The position numbers were made by a program, and so were the translations under genes. DNA of 53,308 bases from Deltaproteobacteria bacterium (lineage in GTDB: Bacteria > Myxococcota_A > UBA9160 > SMWR01), in the NCBI GenBank assembly GCA_019313245.1, contig JAFDBP010000040.1:1-53308 (forward strand). Reading direction: 5' to 3'. Below, piece after piece: positions 34,263 to 45,675 of the stretch. The notes under the pieces were generated by a model. That model saw only the letters and a list, made by a program, of their open reading frames with translations. It had not been told where the DNA came from and did not search any database. Within the stretch, counting starts at the first letter, position 1. Each line of letters begins with the position of its first letter.

Positions 34263-35765
34263 TTAATTTGCGCCGCCGATCCGCTCGATCATGTAGGCAG
34301 CGTGGCTTTGCTCTCGGGTGATCCCGAGCGCTCGTTCCAACGGAAGGGCCTTCTCGTACCAGACCAGGGCCTCCTCGTCATTGCCGCGTTCGTGGGCCCT
34401 GTCGCCGAAGCGGATGTGGCGCTGCGCGTAGTAGCGCGTGTTTTCGACGCCGGCGGCGATATGCCGTTGCGCGTCCGCTTCGCGCCCCAGTCGGGAGTAC
34501 TCTCGGATCAGGTTGATCCGGACGGCATTCGAACGCGGGGTCTTTTGCGCGGCATCCTCGAAGATCGCAATGTTGTCCACCCAGGATCGGTTGCGGTTGA
34601 TCGTCGCGGATCCCAGTACCAGGCAGAGCGCCACGAACACCGCGAAGATGGCGCGGCGCGACCGCATCTCGGTCCAATTCTCGGGGATGAGGCTCGCGAG
34701 CAGAAAGAAGATTCCGAGCGCCGGCAGGTAACAGAATCGCTCCCCCATCATGTCGCCGCGGATCGGAATGACGTTCATCACGGGGAGCAGTGTGATGAAG
34801 AACCAGGCGATGCCGAATGCCAGCTGGGGGCGGCGACGGATCGAAATCGCCATCACGGTCAGCAGCCCGAGGATGACGAGAACCGAAATCGCCACGGCGG
34901 GATCGAAGGCGGATTCTGGCACGGGAACATCGTGACGGATGGACTGATTCACCGGAACCAGGATGAGTCCGAGATATCGCGCCACTACGGTCGCCTGCAT
35001 GAGCATGGTGCGGAGAAACGTCACGCCGGCATAGGACGCGCCCTGTCCGATGTCGCCCACCAGGCTGCTGCGCAATGCGACGAAACCGATCGACAGCGCC
35101 AGCAGAAGCGCGATGCAGCCGAGGCACACCCGTCTGCTCTCAGGTTTTCTCAGGCCGGTCTTTCTCGTCAGATCGGAAGCGGCGAGAAGCAACGGCAGAC
35201 TCAGCGCCGATTCCTTCGAGAGAAGCGACAACGCGTAACAAGCCGCCAACCCGCAAATCGCAGAGGTCTTGTGGGCCGTCTCCGGAACGCGGAGATACAG
35301 CGAGAAAGCCAGCAGATAGAAGAGGGCGAACATGACGTCAGTGAGGCCGGTGATGCTGGAGACGGCCTCGGTCATCAATGGGTGCACTGCGAAGAGCGCG
35401 GCTACCGCGGTTGCGGTGTCCGATCGGCCCGACAGTCGGCGAAACAGGTTGAAGACCAGCACCACATTCAGCATGTGCAGAATTACGCAGAGCAGGTGGT
35501 ACGGCCAAGCCTGCAATCCAATGACTCGGTGCATCAGCGCATAGGTCAGCGTTCTGAGGGGTCGAAAGAACTTCTGCGCTTCATCGATGGATCCGGTAGA
35601 CGCGTCGGTGAAGAAAGTCGCCCAGTTGGAGAGATCCTGAACGGCGGTATTTCGCGTCAGTACGTACTCGTCGTCCCAGACGAAGCCGTTGGTCACCGCG
35701 TTGGCGTAGACGAGACCTGTGACGCCAACGAGAATTGCGACGCGAAGGATCGCTAGGCGATTCAT
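34263..35765 (-). CDS. TMTC-type polytopic membrane protein, divergent member
   Basis: 500 residues from ATG 35765 (GGAG upstream). About ten membrane segments; motifs FVWDDEYVLTRN, LRTLTYALMHRVIGLQAWPYHLL and AVHPLMTEAVSS. The SERKD and ADRY motifs of its relatives are altered to GLTDV and GERF. The C-terminal 90 residues hold short TPR-like helices (RFGDRAHERGNDEEALVWYEKA). The altered motifs suggest a different acceptor or donor from the other three. Downstream, in the same direction, of the M23 peptidase gene with a 161-base gap. Confidence 0.8.
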   Translation of the reverse strand: MNRLAILRVAILVGVTGLVYANAVTNGFVWDDEYVLTRNTAVQDLSNWATFFTDASTGSIDEAQKFFRPLRTLTYALMHRVIGLQAWPYHLLCVILHMLNVVLVFNLFRRLSGRSDTATAVAALFAVHPLMTEAVSSITGLTDVMFALFYLLAFSLYLRVPETAHKTSAICGLAACYALSLLSKESALSLPLLLAASDLTRKTGLRKPESRRVCLGCIALLLALSIGFVALRSSLVGDIGQGASYAGVTFLRTMLMQATVVARYLGLILVPVNQSIRHDVPVPESAFDPAVAISVLVILGLLTVMAISIRRRPQLAFGIAWFFITLLPVMNVIPIRGDMMGERFCYLPALGIFFLLASLIPENWTEMRSRRAIFAVFVALCLVLGSATINRNRSWVDNIAIFEDAAQKTPRSNAVRINLIREYSRLGREADAQRHIAAGVENTRYYAQRHIRFGDRAHERGNDEEALVWYEKALPLERALGITREQSHAAYMIERIGGAN

Positions 35766-35926
35766 TGCGGAATTCTCCAGCTCGTCCGCGCAATGTCGCG
35801 GCGCGGATCGCGGAATACCGAGGTTACGAGTGGAGCGAGTAATTTGAATTGAATCCCTCGCAACCATCCATCGCGAATAGACTCTACTGGTGTCCGCTGT
35901 GTGAAGCACATGCGGGAGAAGCCGTA

Positions 35927-36850
35927 TTAGCGGGCGTTGCTCGCAGGTCCGAACTGGCGCGCGCCGCCATTGAGAATCTGCCCCGACTGCGGGCGGAAAC
36001 CGTCGGGCGTATTCGTCGCGAACCGGATGTCCACGGTTTGCCACTCCAGGTCTTCATCCACCGTGAATACGTCGAAGTGGAGGTGGGGGCTCTGGCTGTA
36101 ACCGGTGTTGCCGCTGTAGCCGATCAGGTCGCCCGCGGCGACGCGGTCGCCGACGTCGACGTGCGCGCCTCCCTGCTTCAGGTGCAGATAGCGTGCGATG
36201 GTTCCGTCGTCGTGGAGAATGAAGATCTGGTTTGCGCGCTTCTTGAATCGCTCCTCGAGACCACCCTGGCGGAAGTTCTCGATTGCCCGGATCACGGTGC
36301 CACCCCGCGCGGCGCGGATTGGCGTTCCAGACGGCGTCCAGAAATCGAACGCGAAGTGCGACTTGCCGGTGTGCGAAAAGGAGCCGCCGATCGCCTGGCC
36401 GACCTCGAAGCGAAAATTCGGCGCCCAGGGCAGCCAATATCGAGCGTTTGCATCGTGCCGAGCGCCGAGGACGCCGGTCGTCCAGTCCCAACGCGAGCGC
36501 CAGCTGAACGAATCCGCCCGTTCGTGCGCCCGGATTTCGACCAATCGCTTCCGGGTTCCGGCCGGGACGACGGCCCTCACGGGCAGCGCCTCGGAGCTCT
36601 TCATGTTCTCGAGGATCGGAAAATCGAGCTGCAGGCTCACGGGCGCATCGAGTTGATTTACCGCATACAGCGATGCGCCGGCTTCCTCTCGCTCGACCTC
36701 GATGCAGACGCCATCCGGGCAATCGATCTCGTCGGCTCGGCTCGGCAACAGGGCAAAGCAGGCCAGCAGCAGCGCGACTCGCGCGATCCGGAGCGAAGCC
36801 GACAGCGGGCGGTCGCCTCGCGGGGCGCTCGATGTCGCGCAACACGCCAT
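35927..36850 (-). CDS. M23 family (LytM-type) metallopeptidase
   Basis: 307 residues from ATG 36850, preceded by AGAGGA; the frame extends far upstream through Arg-rich junk over the neighbouring gene and is not used. Signal-like hydrophobic stretch RIARVALLLACFALLPSRADE, where a Cys at LLAC might be a lipobox but is followed by more hydrophobic residues. A beta-rich middle is followed by the M23 domain: HFAFDFWTPSGTPIRAARGG (HxxxD zinc motif), ARYLHLKQGG, and SPHLHFDVF, the HxH zinc/catalytic motif. Such enzymes cut peptidoglycan cross-links or secreted peptides outside the inner membrane. Divergent from the sulfatase-like lipoprotein gene with an 89-base gap. Confidence 0.88.
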   Translation of the reverse strand: MACCATSSAPRGDRPLSASLRIARVALLLACFALLPSRADEIDCPDGVCIEVEREEAGASLYAVNQLDAPVSLQLDFPILENMKSSEALPVRAVVPAGTRKRLVEIRAHERADSFSWRSRWDWTTGVLGARHDANARYWLPWAPNFRFEVGQAIGGSFSHTGKSHFAFDFWTPSGTPIRAARGGTVIRAIENFRQGGLEERFKKRANQIFILHDDGTIARYLHLKQGGAHVDVGDRVAAGDLIGYSGNTGYSQSPHLHFDVFTVDEDLEWQTVDIRFATNTPDGFRPQSGQILNGGARQFGPASNAR

Positions 36851-36939
36851 ATCCCTCTTTTCGAAATCCCGCCTCCCGAAGTGAAGGCCGGCTCGGCGCG
36901 CGTGATACCTTTGGCGGCCAGGGGGTGTTGTCCGTCGCG

Positions 36940-38412
36940 ATGGAATGGCTGTTGAGCAGCGTTGGGCGCGGGGCGCTCGCCGCCCTGGTGGGCGGAATTG
37001 GGCTGGCCGGGGGCTGTGCGCCGGAGCCGGGCGATTCCCGGCCGTCCATCCTGCTCGTGGTGATCGATACGCTGCGTGCAGACGCGGTTTCTGCGTACGG
37101 CGCGGTCGAGGGGACCACGCCCGCGTTCGACGCTCTGGCCTCCGAGGGGCTGCTCTACGGGCGCGCTTTCGCGCCCTCGCCCTGGACGCTGCCCTCTCAC
37201 GCATCGCTGATGACTGGGCTCGAGGTCGATCGGCACGGCGTCGGCGTCGGCGGGCAGATGGGGCTGCGCGCCGAATTCGCGACGCTCGCCGAGCGGCTGC
37301 TGGCCGCCGGTTATCAGACGGCTGGGTTTTCGGAGAACCCACTCGTGAGCGACCTATTCGGCTTCGCACAGGGCTTCGAGCGCTTTGCCGCGGTCACGGT
37401 CGACGATGTGATCGAAGAGGATGAGCGCCCCGGCAGTCTGCAATTCGACATCGTCGCAGAGGTGGCGGCCTTCGCCGCGGGCCGAGATCGCGAGCGCCCG
37501 TTTTTCATCTTCGTCAATCTATTCGATCCCCACTCTCCCTATCGGGATCGCGGGCAGAACCGATTTATCGGCCGCGGCGTTTCGATCGGCGACACCTGGA
37601 CGGCGGATGCGTTGAAGGCGTCGCCCAATCGGATCTGCGACCGGCTTCCGCCTCCGGAGGATCTGAAGCAGTTGCACGGGCTGTATCTGGGCGACGTCGC
37701 GGCGGCGGATGAGAAGCTCGGAAAGATCGCGGCGATCGCGCGCGAGGCGGCGGAGGGCGGGTTGGTCAGCGTCGCAACCGCGGATCACGGGGAGCATTTC
37801 GGTGAGCACCGGCTGCTCGATCACGAGTTCAGCGTTCGGGCGCCGGTTCTGAGCATTCCCCTCGCCGTCCACGGGCTTCCCGGTGTGCGGGCGGACCGCA
37901 TCGAAGCACCGGTGACACTCGTCGATGTGGCAGCTTCGGTGCTGCGTTGGGCCGGTGCGGAAATCCCCTCGGAGTTCGCCGGACGGCCGCTGCCGATACG
38001 CAAATCGGAAGTCGATCGGTCTGGTGTCGACCTGCTCGCCGTCTACAGCGACGAAAGATTGAGCGTGCCCGAGGACTGGAGCGAAGATCTCGCGCCTGCA
38101 GAAGCCGCCAGGGATACCAAGCGGTCGGGCTGCTGGCCGAGCGACCGGGTCTTCGGAGACATGGCGGCGCTGACGCGCTGGCCGTTCAAACTGATCTGGT
38201 TCGAGAACTACCCGGCCGAACTCTACGACTTGAGCTGGGATCAGTTGGAGCGCTCGGATCTCGCCGAGCTGCGGCCCGAGGTCCGCGGCCCGCTGGTCGA
38301 AGAAGCCCAGCACCGAGTAGAGGAACTCGGACTGGCGCGCGCCGCGGGCGCGGTCGAGCTGCCGTCCGAAGCGGAACTCGAGGCATTGCGGGAACTCGGC
38401 TACCGGGAGTAG
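36940..38412 (+). CDS. Sulfatase-fold lipoprotein (alkaline phosphatase superfamily)
   Basis: 490 residues from ATG 36940. Short hydrophobic leader ending LAGGC, a possible lipobox with Cys26. Core motifs: LVVIDTLRADAVS (Asp43 metal ligand), PSPWTLPSHASLMTG (Thr83 at the nucleophile position, His87 in place of Arg), FVNLFDPHSPY, TADHGEHFGEH and a C-terminal AELYDLSWDQLE. Like the protein at 26323 it lacks the Cys or Ser that becomes formylglycine, so phospho-transferase or phosphatase chemistry is more likely than sulfate ester hydrolysis. It has no TPR domain. Substrate unknown; the setting suggests an envelope glycan or lipid. Confidence 0.83.
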   Translation: MEWLLSSVGRGALAALVGGIGLAGGCAPEPGDSRPSILLVVIDTLRADAVSAYGAVEGTTPAFDALASEGLLYGRAFAPSPWTLPSHASLMTGLEVDRHGVGVGGQMGLRAEFATLAERLLAAGYQTAGFSENPLVSDLFGFAQGFERFAAVTVDDVIEEDERPGSLQFDIVAEVAAFAAGRDRERPFFIFVNLFDPHSPYRDRGQNRFIGRGVSIGDTWTADALKASPNRICDRLPPPEDLKQLHGLYLGDVAAADEKLGKIAAIAREAAEGGLVSVATADHGEHFGEHRLLDHEFSVRAPVLSIPLAVHGLPGVRADRIEAPVTLVDVAASVLRWAGAEIPSEFAGRPLPIRKSEVDRSGVDLLAVYSDERLSVPEDWSEDLAPAEAARDTKRSGCWPSDRVFGDMAALTRWPFKLIWFENYPAELYDLSWDQLERSDLAELRPEVRGPLVEEAQHRVEELGLARAAGAVELPSEAELEALRELGYRE

Positions 38413-38446
38413 CGCCGCTGCTGGACGCGGTGCCGGGTTGGGATTC

Positions 38447-38836
38447 CTACTCGGGATCCAGTACGAGGATCGCGTCGATCTCCACGGACACGCCCAGCGG
38501 TAGCGAGGCCACACCGATCGCCGCGCGAGCGGGATAGGGCTCGTCGAAGAACCGCGCCATGACTTCGTTGACGTGCGGGAAGTTAACGAGGTCCGTCAAG
38601 TAGACGGTCAGTTTCGCGACGTTCGCGAGCGATCCCCCGGCCGCCTCTGCGACTGCCCTGAGATTCTCGAAAACCCGCTCGATTTGCTGCTCGATCGACC
38701 CGTCCACCAGCTTCATCGTGGCGGGGTCGAGCGGGATCTGACCGGAGAGGTAGACAGTCTCGCCGGTTCGAATGGCCTGGGAGTAACTCCCGATCGCTTT
38801 GGGTGCTTTGTCGGTGTGGATGGGTTTCCTGTTCAT
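38447..38836 (-). CDS. ridA: RidA family enamine/imine deaminase
   Basis: 129 residues, the usual family length. Typical stretches: [53 protein letters not shown], and [19 protein letters not shown], which contains the conserved Arg that contacts the substrate carboxylate. RidA hydrolyses reactive 2-aminoacrylate-type enamines produced by PLP enzymes. Cytoplasmic trimer in known members. Divergent from the phosphate transporter gene. Confidence 0.95.
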   Translation of the reverse strand: MNRKPIHTDKAPKAIGSYSQAIRTGETVYLSGQIPLDPATMKLVDGSIEQQIERVFENLRAVAEAAGGSLANVAKLTVYLTDLVNFPHVNEVMARFFDEPYPARAAIGVASLPLGVSVEIDAILVLDPE

Positions 38837-38962
38837 GCTCCAGATATTAGCGGTGTGGATGCGCGGCGCCTGCGATGCTTTAATCTGCGCGCCAAGAGTC
38901 GATCTCCGCATCTTCGGCACCGCGACTCGAATCTGATTCGGATCAGTCTGGGGGGAAGATCG

Positions 38963-40225
38963 TTGGACGCGAGCCCGCTCGGAATTCCCATGGTTCTCTG
39001 GATTGCGGGCGGACTCGCCATGTACATGGCGTGGGCGATCGGCGCCAACGACGTCGCCAACGCGATGGGCACGAGCGTCGGCTCTGGTGCGCTGACGATC
39101 CGCCGAGCGGTCATCGTGGCTGCGGTGCTCGAGTTTTCGGGAGCGCTGTTCGTGGGCGGCCACGTTACGGACACCGTCCGTAAGGGCATGCTCGACATGC
39201 AGCTCGTCCAGGCGGATCCGCAGCTGCTTCTCTACGGCATGCTGGGCGCGCTCGCAGCGGCGGCCACGCTGCTGGCCGTCGCGACCGCTTACGGCCTGCC
39301 GGTCTCGACCACGCACTCGATCGTGGGTGCGATCGTCGGCTTCGGCTCGGTGGCACTCGGCGCCGAGGCCGTCAACTGGAGCAAGGTCGCGCAGATCGTG
39401 GCCTCGTGGGTCACGTCACCGCTGATCGGCGGTGTGCTCGCCTTCCTGACCTTCAACCTGGTTCGCCAGCTGATTCTCGATCGCGAGGACCCATTCGAGT
39501 CGGCGCGGCGGACCGGTCCGTTCTTCTTCTTCTTCGTCACGTTCGTGATCGGACTCGTGACGCTGTTCAAGGGGCTCAAGAACCTCAAATTGAATTTCGA
39601 CTTGCCCGAGGCGCTCGCGCTCTCTTTCGCGATCGGAATCGTGGGCGCCGTGCTGGGTTGGTGGGTCATCCACCGCGTCAAACGCGCGACCCCGGCAGGC
39701 AAGGACAGGCGTTTCGGCGGAGTGGAGCGGATCTTCGTGGTGCTCCAGATCATGACCGCCTGCGCGGTCGCGTTCGCGCACGGCTCGAACGACGTCGCCA
39801 ACTCGATCGGACCCTTGGCGGCCGTCGCGGCCGTGGTGCGGGACGCGGACCTCAGCCAGAAGGCGCCCGTCGAAATCTGGATGCTCGTGATTGGCGGCAT
39901 CGGAATCGTCTTCGGACTCGCGACCTGGGGCTATCGGGTGATGGAAACCGTGGGCCGAAAGATCACCGAACTCACGCCGAGCCGCGGTTTCTCCGCGGAA
40001 ATGGCGGCCGCGTTGACGATCGTGCTGGCATCTCGGCTCGGCATTCCGGTGTCGACCACGCACATTCTGGTCGGATCCGTGCTGGGCGTCGGGCTCGCCC
40101 GCGGGATCGGGGCCCTCGACCTGCGGGTGGTGGGGCGAATCCTGGTGTCGTGGGTCGCCACGCTTCCCATCGCAGCGGCGTTGTCGATATTCTTCTTCTA
40201 CTTCTTCAAAGGGCTGCTTTCCTAG
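38963..40225 (+). CDS. pit: PiT family inorganic phosphate transporter
   Basis: 420 residues from TTG 38963, chosen because GGGGGAAG lies about five bases upstream; ATG 38990 has a poor site. Both halves carry the PiT signature: [18 protein letters not shown] near the N-terminus and [17 protein letters not shown] in the second half, with about ten membrane segments. It takes up phosphate (or metal phosphate) using an ion gradient. The downstream PhoU-like gene is 12 bases away, the standard pit/DUF47 pairing. Confidence 0.95.
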   Translation: MDASPLGIPMVLWIAGGLAMYMAWAIGANDVANAMGTSVGSGALTIRRAVIVAAVLEFSGALFVGGHVTDTVRKGMLDMQLVQADPQLLLYGMLGALAAAATLLAVATAYGLPVSTTHSIVGAIVGFGSVALGAEAVNWSKVAQIVASWVTSPLIGGVLAFLTFNLVRQLILDREDPFESARRTGPFFFFFVTFVIGLVTLFKGLKNLKLNFDLPEALALSFAIGIVGAVLGWWVIHRVKRATPAGKDRRFGGVERIFVVLQIMTACAVAFAHGSNDVANSIGPLAAVAAVVRDADLSQKAPVEIWMLVIGGIGIVFGLATWGYRVMETVGRKITELTPSRGFSAEMAAALTIVLASRLGIPVSTTHILVGSVLGVGLARGIGALDLRVVGRILVSWVATLPIAAALSIFFFYFFKGLLS

Positions 40226-40237
40226 GAGGCACGGGTC

Positions 40238-40906
40238 ATGTCATTGATTGCCAATCTCTTCGGCCAATCGCCAATCCGCCCGATGCAGGAGCACATGCGG
40301 GCGGCGGTCGAATGCGCGCGGCAGATCCTGCCGCTGTTCGAGGAGATGGTCGCCGGTGACAAGGCCGCCATTGCGAATCGGCGCCAGGAGATCGATCGCC
40401 TGGAGCACAATGCCGATCGGATCAAGAACGAGATCCGAAGCAATCTTCCCAAGCGCATGTTCCTGGCCGTCGAACGCAGGGACATGCTGGAGATCCTCGA
40501 CTACCAGGATTCGATTGCGGACGTCGCCCAGGACATCGCAGAAATCGCCGACCTGCGGGGCATGGTCGTCCCCAAGGAACTCGCCGAAGCGTTTCTCGAT
40601 CTGGTTCGGCGGGTCGTGTCGGCTTGCGAACAGGCCGAACTCGTGATCAACGAGTTGGATGAGTTGGTGGAGACCGGATTTCGCGGCCGCGAAGTGGTGC
40701 GCGTGGACCAGATGATCGAGGAGCTGTCGCGGATGGAAACCCACACCGACGACCTCGAAGAGCGCGTCAAGCGGCTTCTATTCGGCATCGAGGACGAACT
40801 CGGGATCTCGGCCATCTTCTGGTACCGGCTGATCGACGATGTCGGCAATATGGCCGACTACGCGGAGCGCGTGGGCAATCGCCTGCGGCTGCTCACCGCG
40901 AATTGA
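40238..40906 (+). CDS. PhoU-like PiT-accessory protein (TIGR00153/DUF47)
   Basis: 222 residues, ATG with AGGAGG upstream. All-helical, PhoU-like, with the family N-terminus MSLIANLFGQSP and acidic metal-binding clusters such as EEMV..D, RRDMLEILDYQDSIADVAQDI and the C-terminal IDDVGNMADYAERVGNRLR. Cytoplasmic partner that tunes the adjacent PiT transporter. The last 14 bases overlap the convergent acyl-CoA synthetase gene. Confidence 0.93.
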   Translation: MSLIANLFGQSPIRPMQEHMRAAVECARQILPLFEEMVAGDKAAIANRRQEIDRLEHNADRIKNEIRSNLPKRMFLAVERRDMLEILDYQDSIADVAQDIAEIADLRGMVVPKELAEAFLDLVRRVVSACEQAELVINELDELVETGFRGREVVRVDQMIEELSRMETHTDDLEERVKRLLFGIEDELGISAIFWYRLIDDVGNMADYAERVGNRLRLLTAN

Positions 40907-42443
40907 TCTGCGGAAGGCGGTGCTTCTGAACCTTGCCGCTCGCGGTGCGCGGCAGGGAGTCCACGACGACGAACTCGCTCGGTAGCTTGAATCGCGCGAG
41001 CCGCTCGCTCGCCCAGGCGAGCAATGCCTCCGCGTCGATTGCGCTGCCCTCGGTGGGCACCACGTAAGCTCTCCCGGTTTCTCCCCACTTCGCGTGCGGA
41101 ATACCGGTGACGGCGACTTCCCGGATCGCCGGGTGTTCGGCGAAGGCATTCTCGATCTCGGCCGGATAGACGTTCTCTCCGCCCGAGATGTACATCTCGC
41201 GCGCCCGCGCCACGAGGGTGACGAATCCCTCCTCGTCGACGGTCGCGAGGTCGCCCGTGCGCACCCAGCCATCGCGTAGTGTCTCCGCAGTCGCCTCCGG
41301 GAGATTCCAGTAGCCGAGAAAGGTGATCGGGCCGCGCGCCACGATTTCGCCGGTTTCGCCTACGGCGACGTCGCGCCAGCCTCCGATCCGGTCCGAGAGC
41401 GTCTCGCGGTCGATGACGCGGAGTTCGACGTGAAAGACCGGACGGCCGACGCTGCCCGCTTTGCGGATGGCGTCCCGGGCGTCGAGGCAACACAGAATCG
41501 AAGTCTCGGTCTGTCCGTAGCCCTGTTTCAACAACAGGCCGCGCTTCTCGAATGCGAGCACCAATTCTGTCGACACCGCGGCGCCCGCGGTGAACATGAA
41601 CCGCAGCGAATCGCGCTCGAGGCGGGTTGCGGGTTCGCGTCCGAGGGCCTCCAGCAGCGATTGAAACATCGTCGGTACGCCACCGAGCAGTGTGATCCGC
41701 TCGCGGTCGACGAGCTTCCACAGCTCGTCCGGGTCGAAGCGCGGCATCAGGTGAACGCTGCCACCCGCGTAGAGGGTCGGGAGCGCGAGGATCAACAGCC
41801 CGAAGGAGTGAAAGAGGGGTAGGGGCACGAGGGTTCGATCGCTGCGGGTCAACTCGAAGTACAGCTGCGCGTTGAGGCTGTTGAAGAGCGCCTTTCGATG
41901 CGGGAGCAACGCGCCCTTGGGAAAGCCGGTGGTTCCCGAGGTGTAGAGCAGGAGCATCGGATCGTCGGGAGAGACCGGCTCGAGATCGCCCGCTGGCTGC
42001 GCCGCTTCCAATGCCGCCTCGTAGGGATCGTCTTCGCCACCGCACGCGATTCGCCGCATCCGAGACAGCTGGCCGAGTTCGGCCGCCGCCTCGGCCTGCG
42101 CGGCGAGTTCGCTCTCGTGGATCAGGACGCGGGGCTTGCAGTCCTCGAGGATGCGTCGGATCTCCGGTGGCGTGAAGCGCGCGTTGACCGGGACCGCGAT
42201 GGCACCGAGGCGGGCGGTGGCGAAGACGGTTTCGATGTAGGCGCTGCGGTTGCCGAGCAGGATCGCGACGCGGTCGCCGCGCTCGACGCCCGCGTCGCGC
42301 AATACGGCCGCGCAGCGCCGGGTTCGATCGCAGAGCGCCGCGTAGTCGAGATCGCGCTCGGCGTCGACGATCGCGCGCCGGTCGCCAGCGGTATCGGCGT
42401 GCCGATCGAGCCAGCGGCCGACGTTGTGGGTCGGGGATTCCAC
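40893..42443 (-). CDS. Acyl-CoA synthetase / AMP-dependent ligase (class I adenylate-forming)
   Basis: 516 residues, ATG at 42443. Motifs in order: LLLYTSGTTGFPKGALL (P-loop), GYGQTETS (A5), GDLATVDEEGF (hinge Asp), REMYISGGENVYPAEIE (A8) and LPRTASGKVQKHRL with the catalytic Lys. Activates a carboxylic acid with ATP and transfers it to CoA. Length and motif wording fit medium/long-chain fatty-acid or aromatic-acid ligases; the acid cannot be told from sequence. Stands alone, convergent with the PhoU-like gene. Confidence 0.92.
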   Translation of the reverse strand: MESPTHNVGRWLDRHADTAGDRRAIVDAERDLDYAALCDRTRRCAAVLRDAGVERGDRVAILLGNRSAYIETVFATARLGAIAVPVNARFTPPEIRRILEDCKPRVLIHESELAAQAEAAAELGQLSRMRRIACGGEDDPYEAALEAAQPAGDLEPVSPDDPMLLLYTSGTTGFPKGALLPHRKALFNSLNAQLYFELTRSDRTLVPLPLFHSFGLLILALPTLYAGGSVHLMPRFDPDELWKLVDRERITLLGGVPTMFQSLLEALGREPATRLERDSLRFMFTAGAAVSTELVLAFEKRGLLLKQGYGQTETSILCCLDARDAIRKAGSVGRPVFHVELRVIDRETLSDRIGGWRDVAVGETGEIVARGPITFLGYWNLPEATAETLRDGWVRTGDLATVDEEGFVTLVARAREMYISGGENVYPAEIENAFAEHPAIREVAVTGIPHAKWGETGRAYVVPTEGSAIDAEALLAWASERLARFKLPSEFVVVDSLPRTASGKVQKHRLPQINSR

Positions 42444-42582
42444 TCGCGGTGCTTACCGGAGCCACCCGCGACGCGCCAGCGGTGCCGGCTTTGCCGTCTG
42501 ATCCGCTCGCCCAGAGCTGCCGCGCGGTTCGAGCCGGGATGCCGCCAGACCCGGTCCGGCTCGGGCGTACTAAACTCGGGTC

Positions 42583-43617
42583 ATGTTGATCGGCGAATTG
42601 AAACGGGCGGTGGATGCGCTCGGCCTAAGTGGTCGGAGCGTTCTGGTGGCCGTTTCGGGCGGCCTCGATTCGAACGCGCTGGCTCACGCGCTCCTAGAAA
42701 TCGCTGGAGAAAAGGACCTCAAGTTGTCGATTGGACACGTGAATCACGCCCTGCGAGGGAGCGAATCGGAGGCCGATCAAGCGTCGGTCGCAGAACTCGC
42801 GAGGCAGCTCGGCGTTCCCGTCTTCAGCCGCCGCGCCGAGCCCGAGCAGCTGCGCGTGGAGCGCTCGAGTCGCGAACGGCCCACGATTCAGGAAGCCGCG
42901 CGAACCCTGCGTTACCGGGCGCTGCGGGAGATGGCCGCGGAGGCCGGTTGCTCGCAGATCGCCACGGCCCACAACGCAAACGACCAGGCCGAAACCGTAC
43001 TGCTGCGCCTATTTCGCGGATCGGGCCCCGACGGTCTGGGTGGGATCCCCGAGCGCTCCGCCGACGGTGTGGTGGTGAGGCCACTGCTGCGCGTCAATCG
43101 GGCGCAGATCGCAGCCTACGTCGCTGAGAGAGGTTTTGAGTGGCGCGAGGACCGATCGAACAGCAGTGTCGCCTACGCGCGCAATCGGCTGCGGCTGCAC
43201 TGGTTGCCGGGGCTGGCCGCGGACTTCAACGATCAGTTGCTCATGGCCGTAGGCAATCTGGCCGAAGCGCAGAGGCGAGACTCGGAGTGGATCGGCCAGC
43301 TGGTCGAACGAGAGGCGGCGCTGCGATTTACAGCCGAGGGTTGCTGGTTGCGGACGCGTGCAGAGGATTGGGCCGATCTGCCGGAAGCGCTCGCTCGCCG
43401 GCTCGCGCGTTGGGGGTTGCGGCGATGTGGCGGAGAGCGAGACGCGACGCGAGTGCACCTGAAGCGGATGCTCGATTTTCTTCGCGCGGCGAAATCCGGC
43501 ACGCGAATCGAATTGCCGGGCGGTACGCGCCTCGAGCGCGACCGAGAGGGATTTCGACTGGGCCCGATCGAATCGACGGAGCCGAGCGAACCAAGAGGGC
43601 GGGGTGGGTGTCGATAG
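42583..43617 (+). CDS. tilS: tRNA(Ile)-lysidine synthetase
   Basis: 344 residues. Pyrophosphatase P-loop VAVSGGLDSNAL (SGGxDS), IGHVNHALRG, IATAHNANDQAETVLLRLFRGSG and VRPLLRVNRAQI, all typical of the TilS N-terminal domain. The following helical part (WREDRSNSSVAYARNRLR) is also present, but the separate C-terminal substrate-binding domain of the long E. coli form is absent, as in many short TilS proteins. Makes lysidine in the CAU anticodon of tRNA-Ile so that it reads AUA. Sits upstream of ftsH, a common neighbour pair. Confidence 0.95.
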   Translation: MLIGELKRAVDALGLSGRSVLVAVSGGLDSNALAHALLEIAGEKDLKLSIGHVNHALRGSESEADQASVAELARQLGVPVFSRRAEPEQLRVERSSRERPTIQEAARTLRYRALREMAAEAGCSQIATAHNANDQAETVLLRLFRGSGPDGLGGIPERSADGVVVRPLLRVNRAQIAAYVAERGFEWREDRSNSSVAYARNRLRLHWLPGLAADFNDQLLMAVGNLAEAQRRDSEWIGQLVEREAALRFTAEGCWLRTRAEDWADLPEALARRLARWGLRRCGGERDATRVHLKRMLDFLRAAKSGTRIELPGGTRLERDREGFRLGPIESTEPSEPRGRGGCR

Positions 43618-43741
43618 CCCGTGCTAGTCTTCCGATGACGCGGGTTTGCGGCTGCGCCCGAGGCGCAGACACGACTGGCCCATTCCGGTCCTGTCCGGGC
43701 CGAAAATCCGTTCACAGCCGAGATCTGGTTTGGGGGTGTGG

Positions 43742-45667
<1,926 letters not shown>

Positions 45668-45675
45668 GAGTGCCC

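Noticed and set aside
34245..35756. 503-codon plus-strand frame opposite the TMTC-type gene
   Set aside because: The product is charged and low-complexity, whereas the minus frame has membrane segments and family motifs.
36851..37369. Upstream extension of the M23 peptidase frame
   Set aside because: It runs antisense through the sulfatase-like gene, encodes Arg/Ala-rich sequence, and a good start with a ribosome-binding site exists at 36850.
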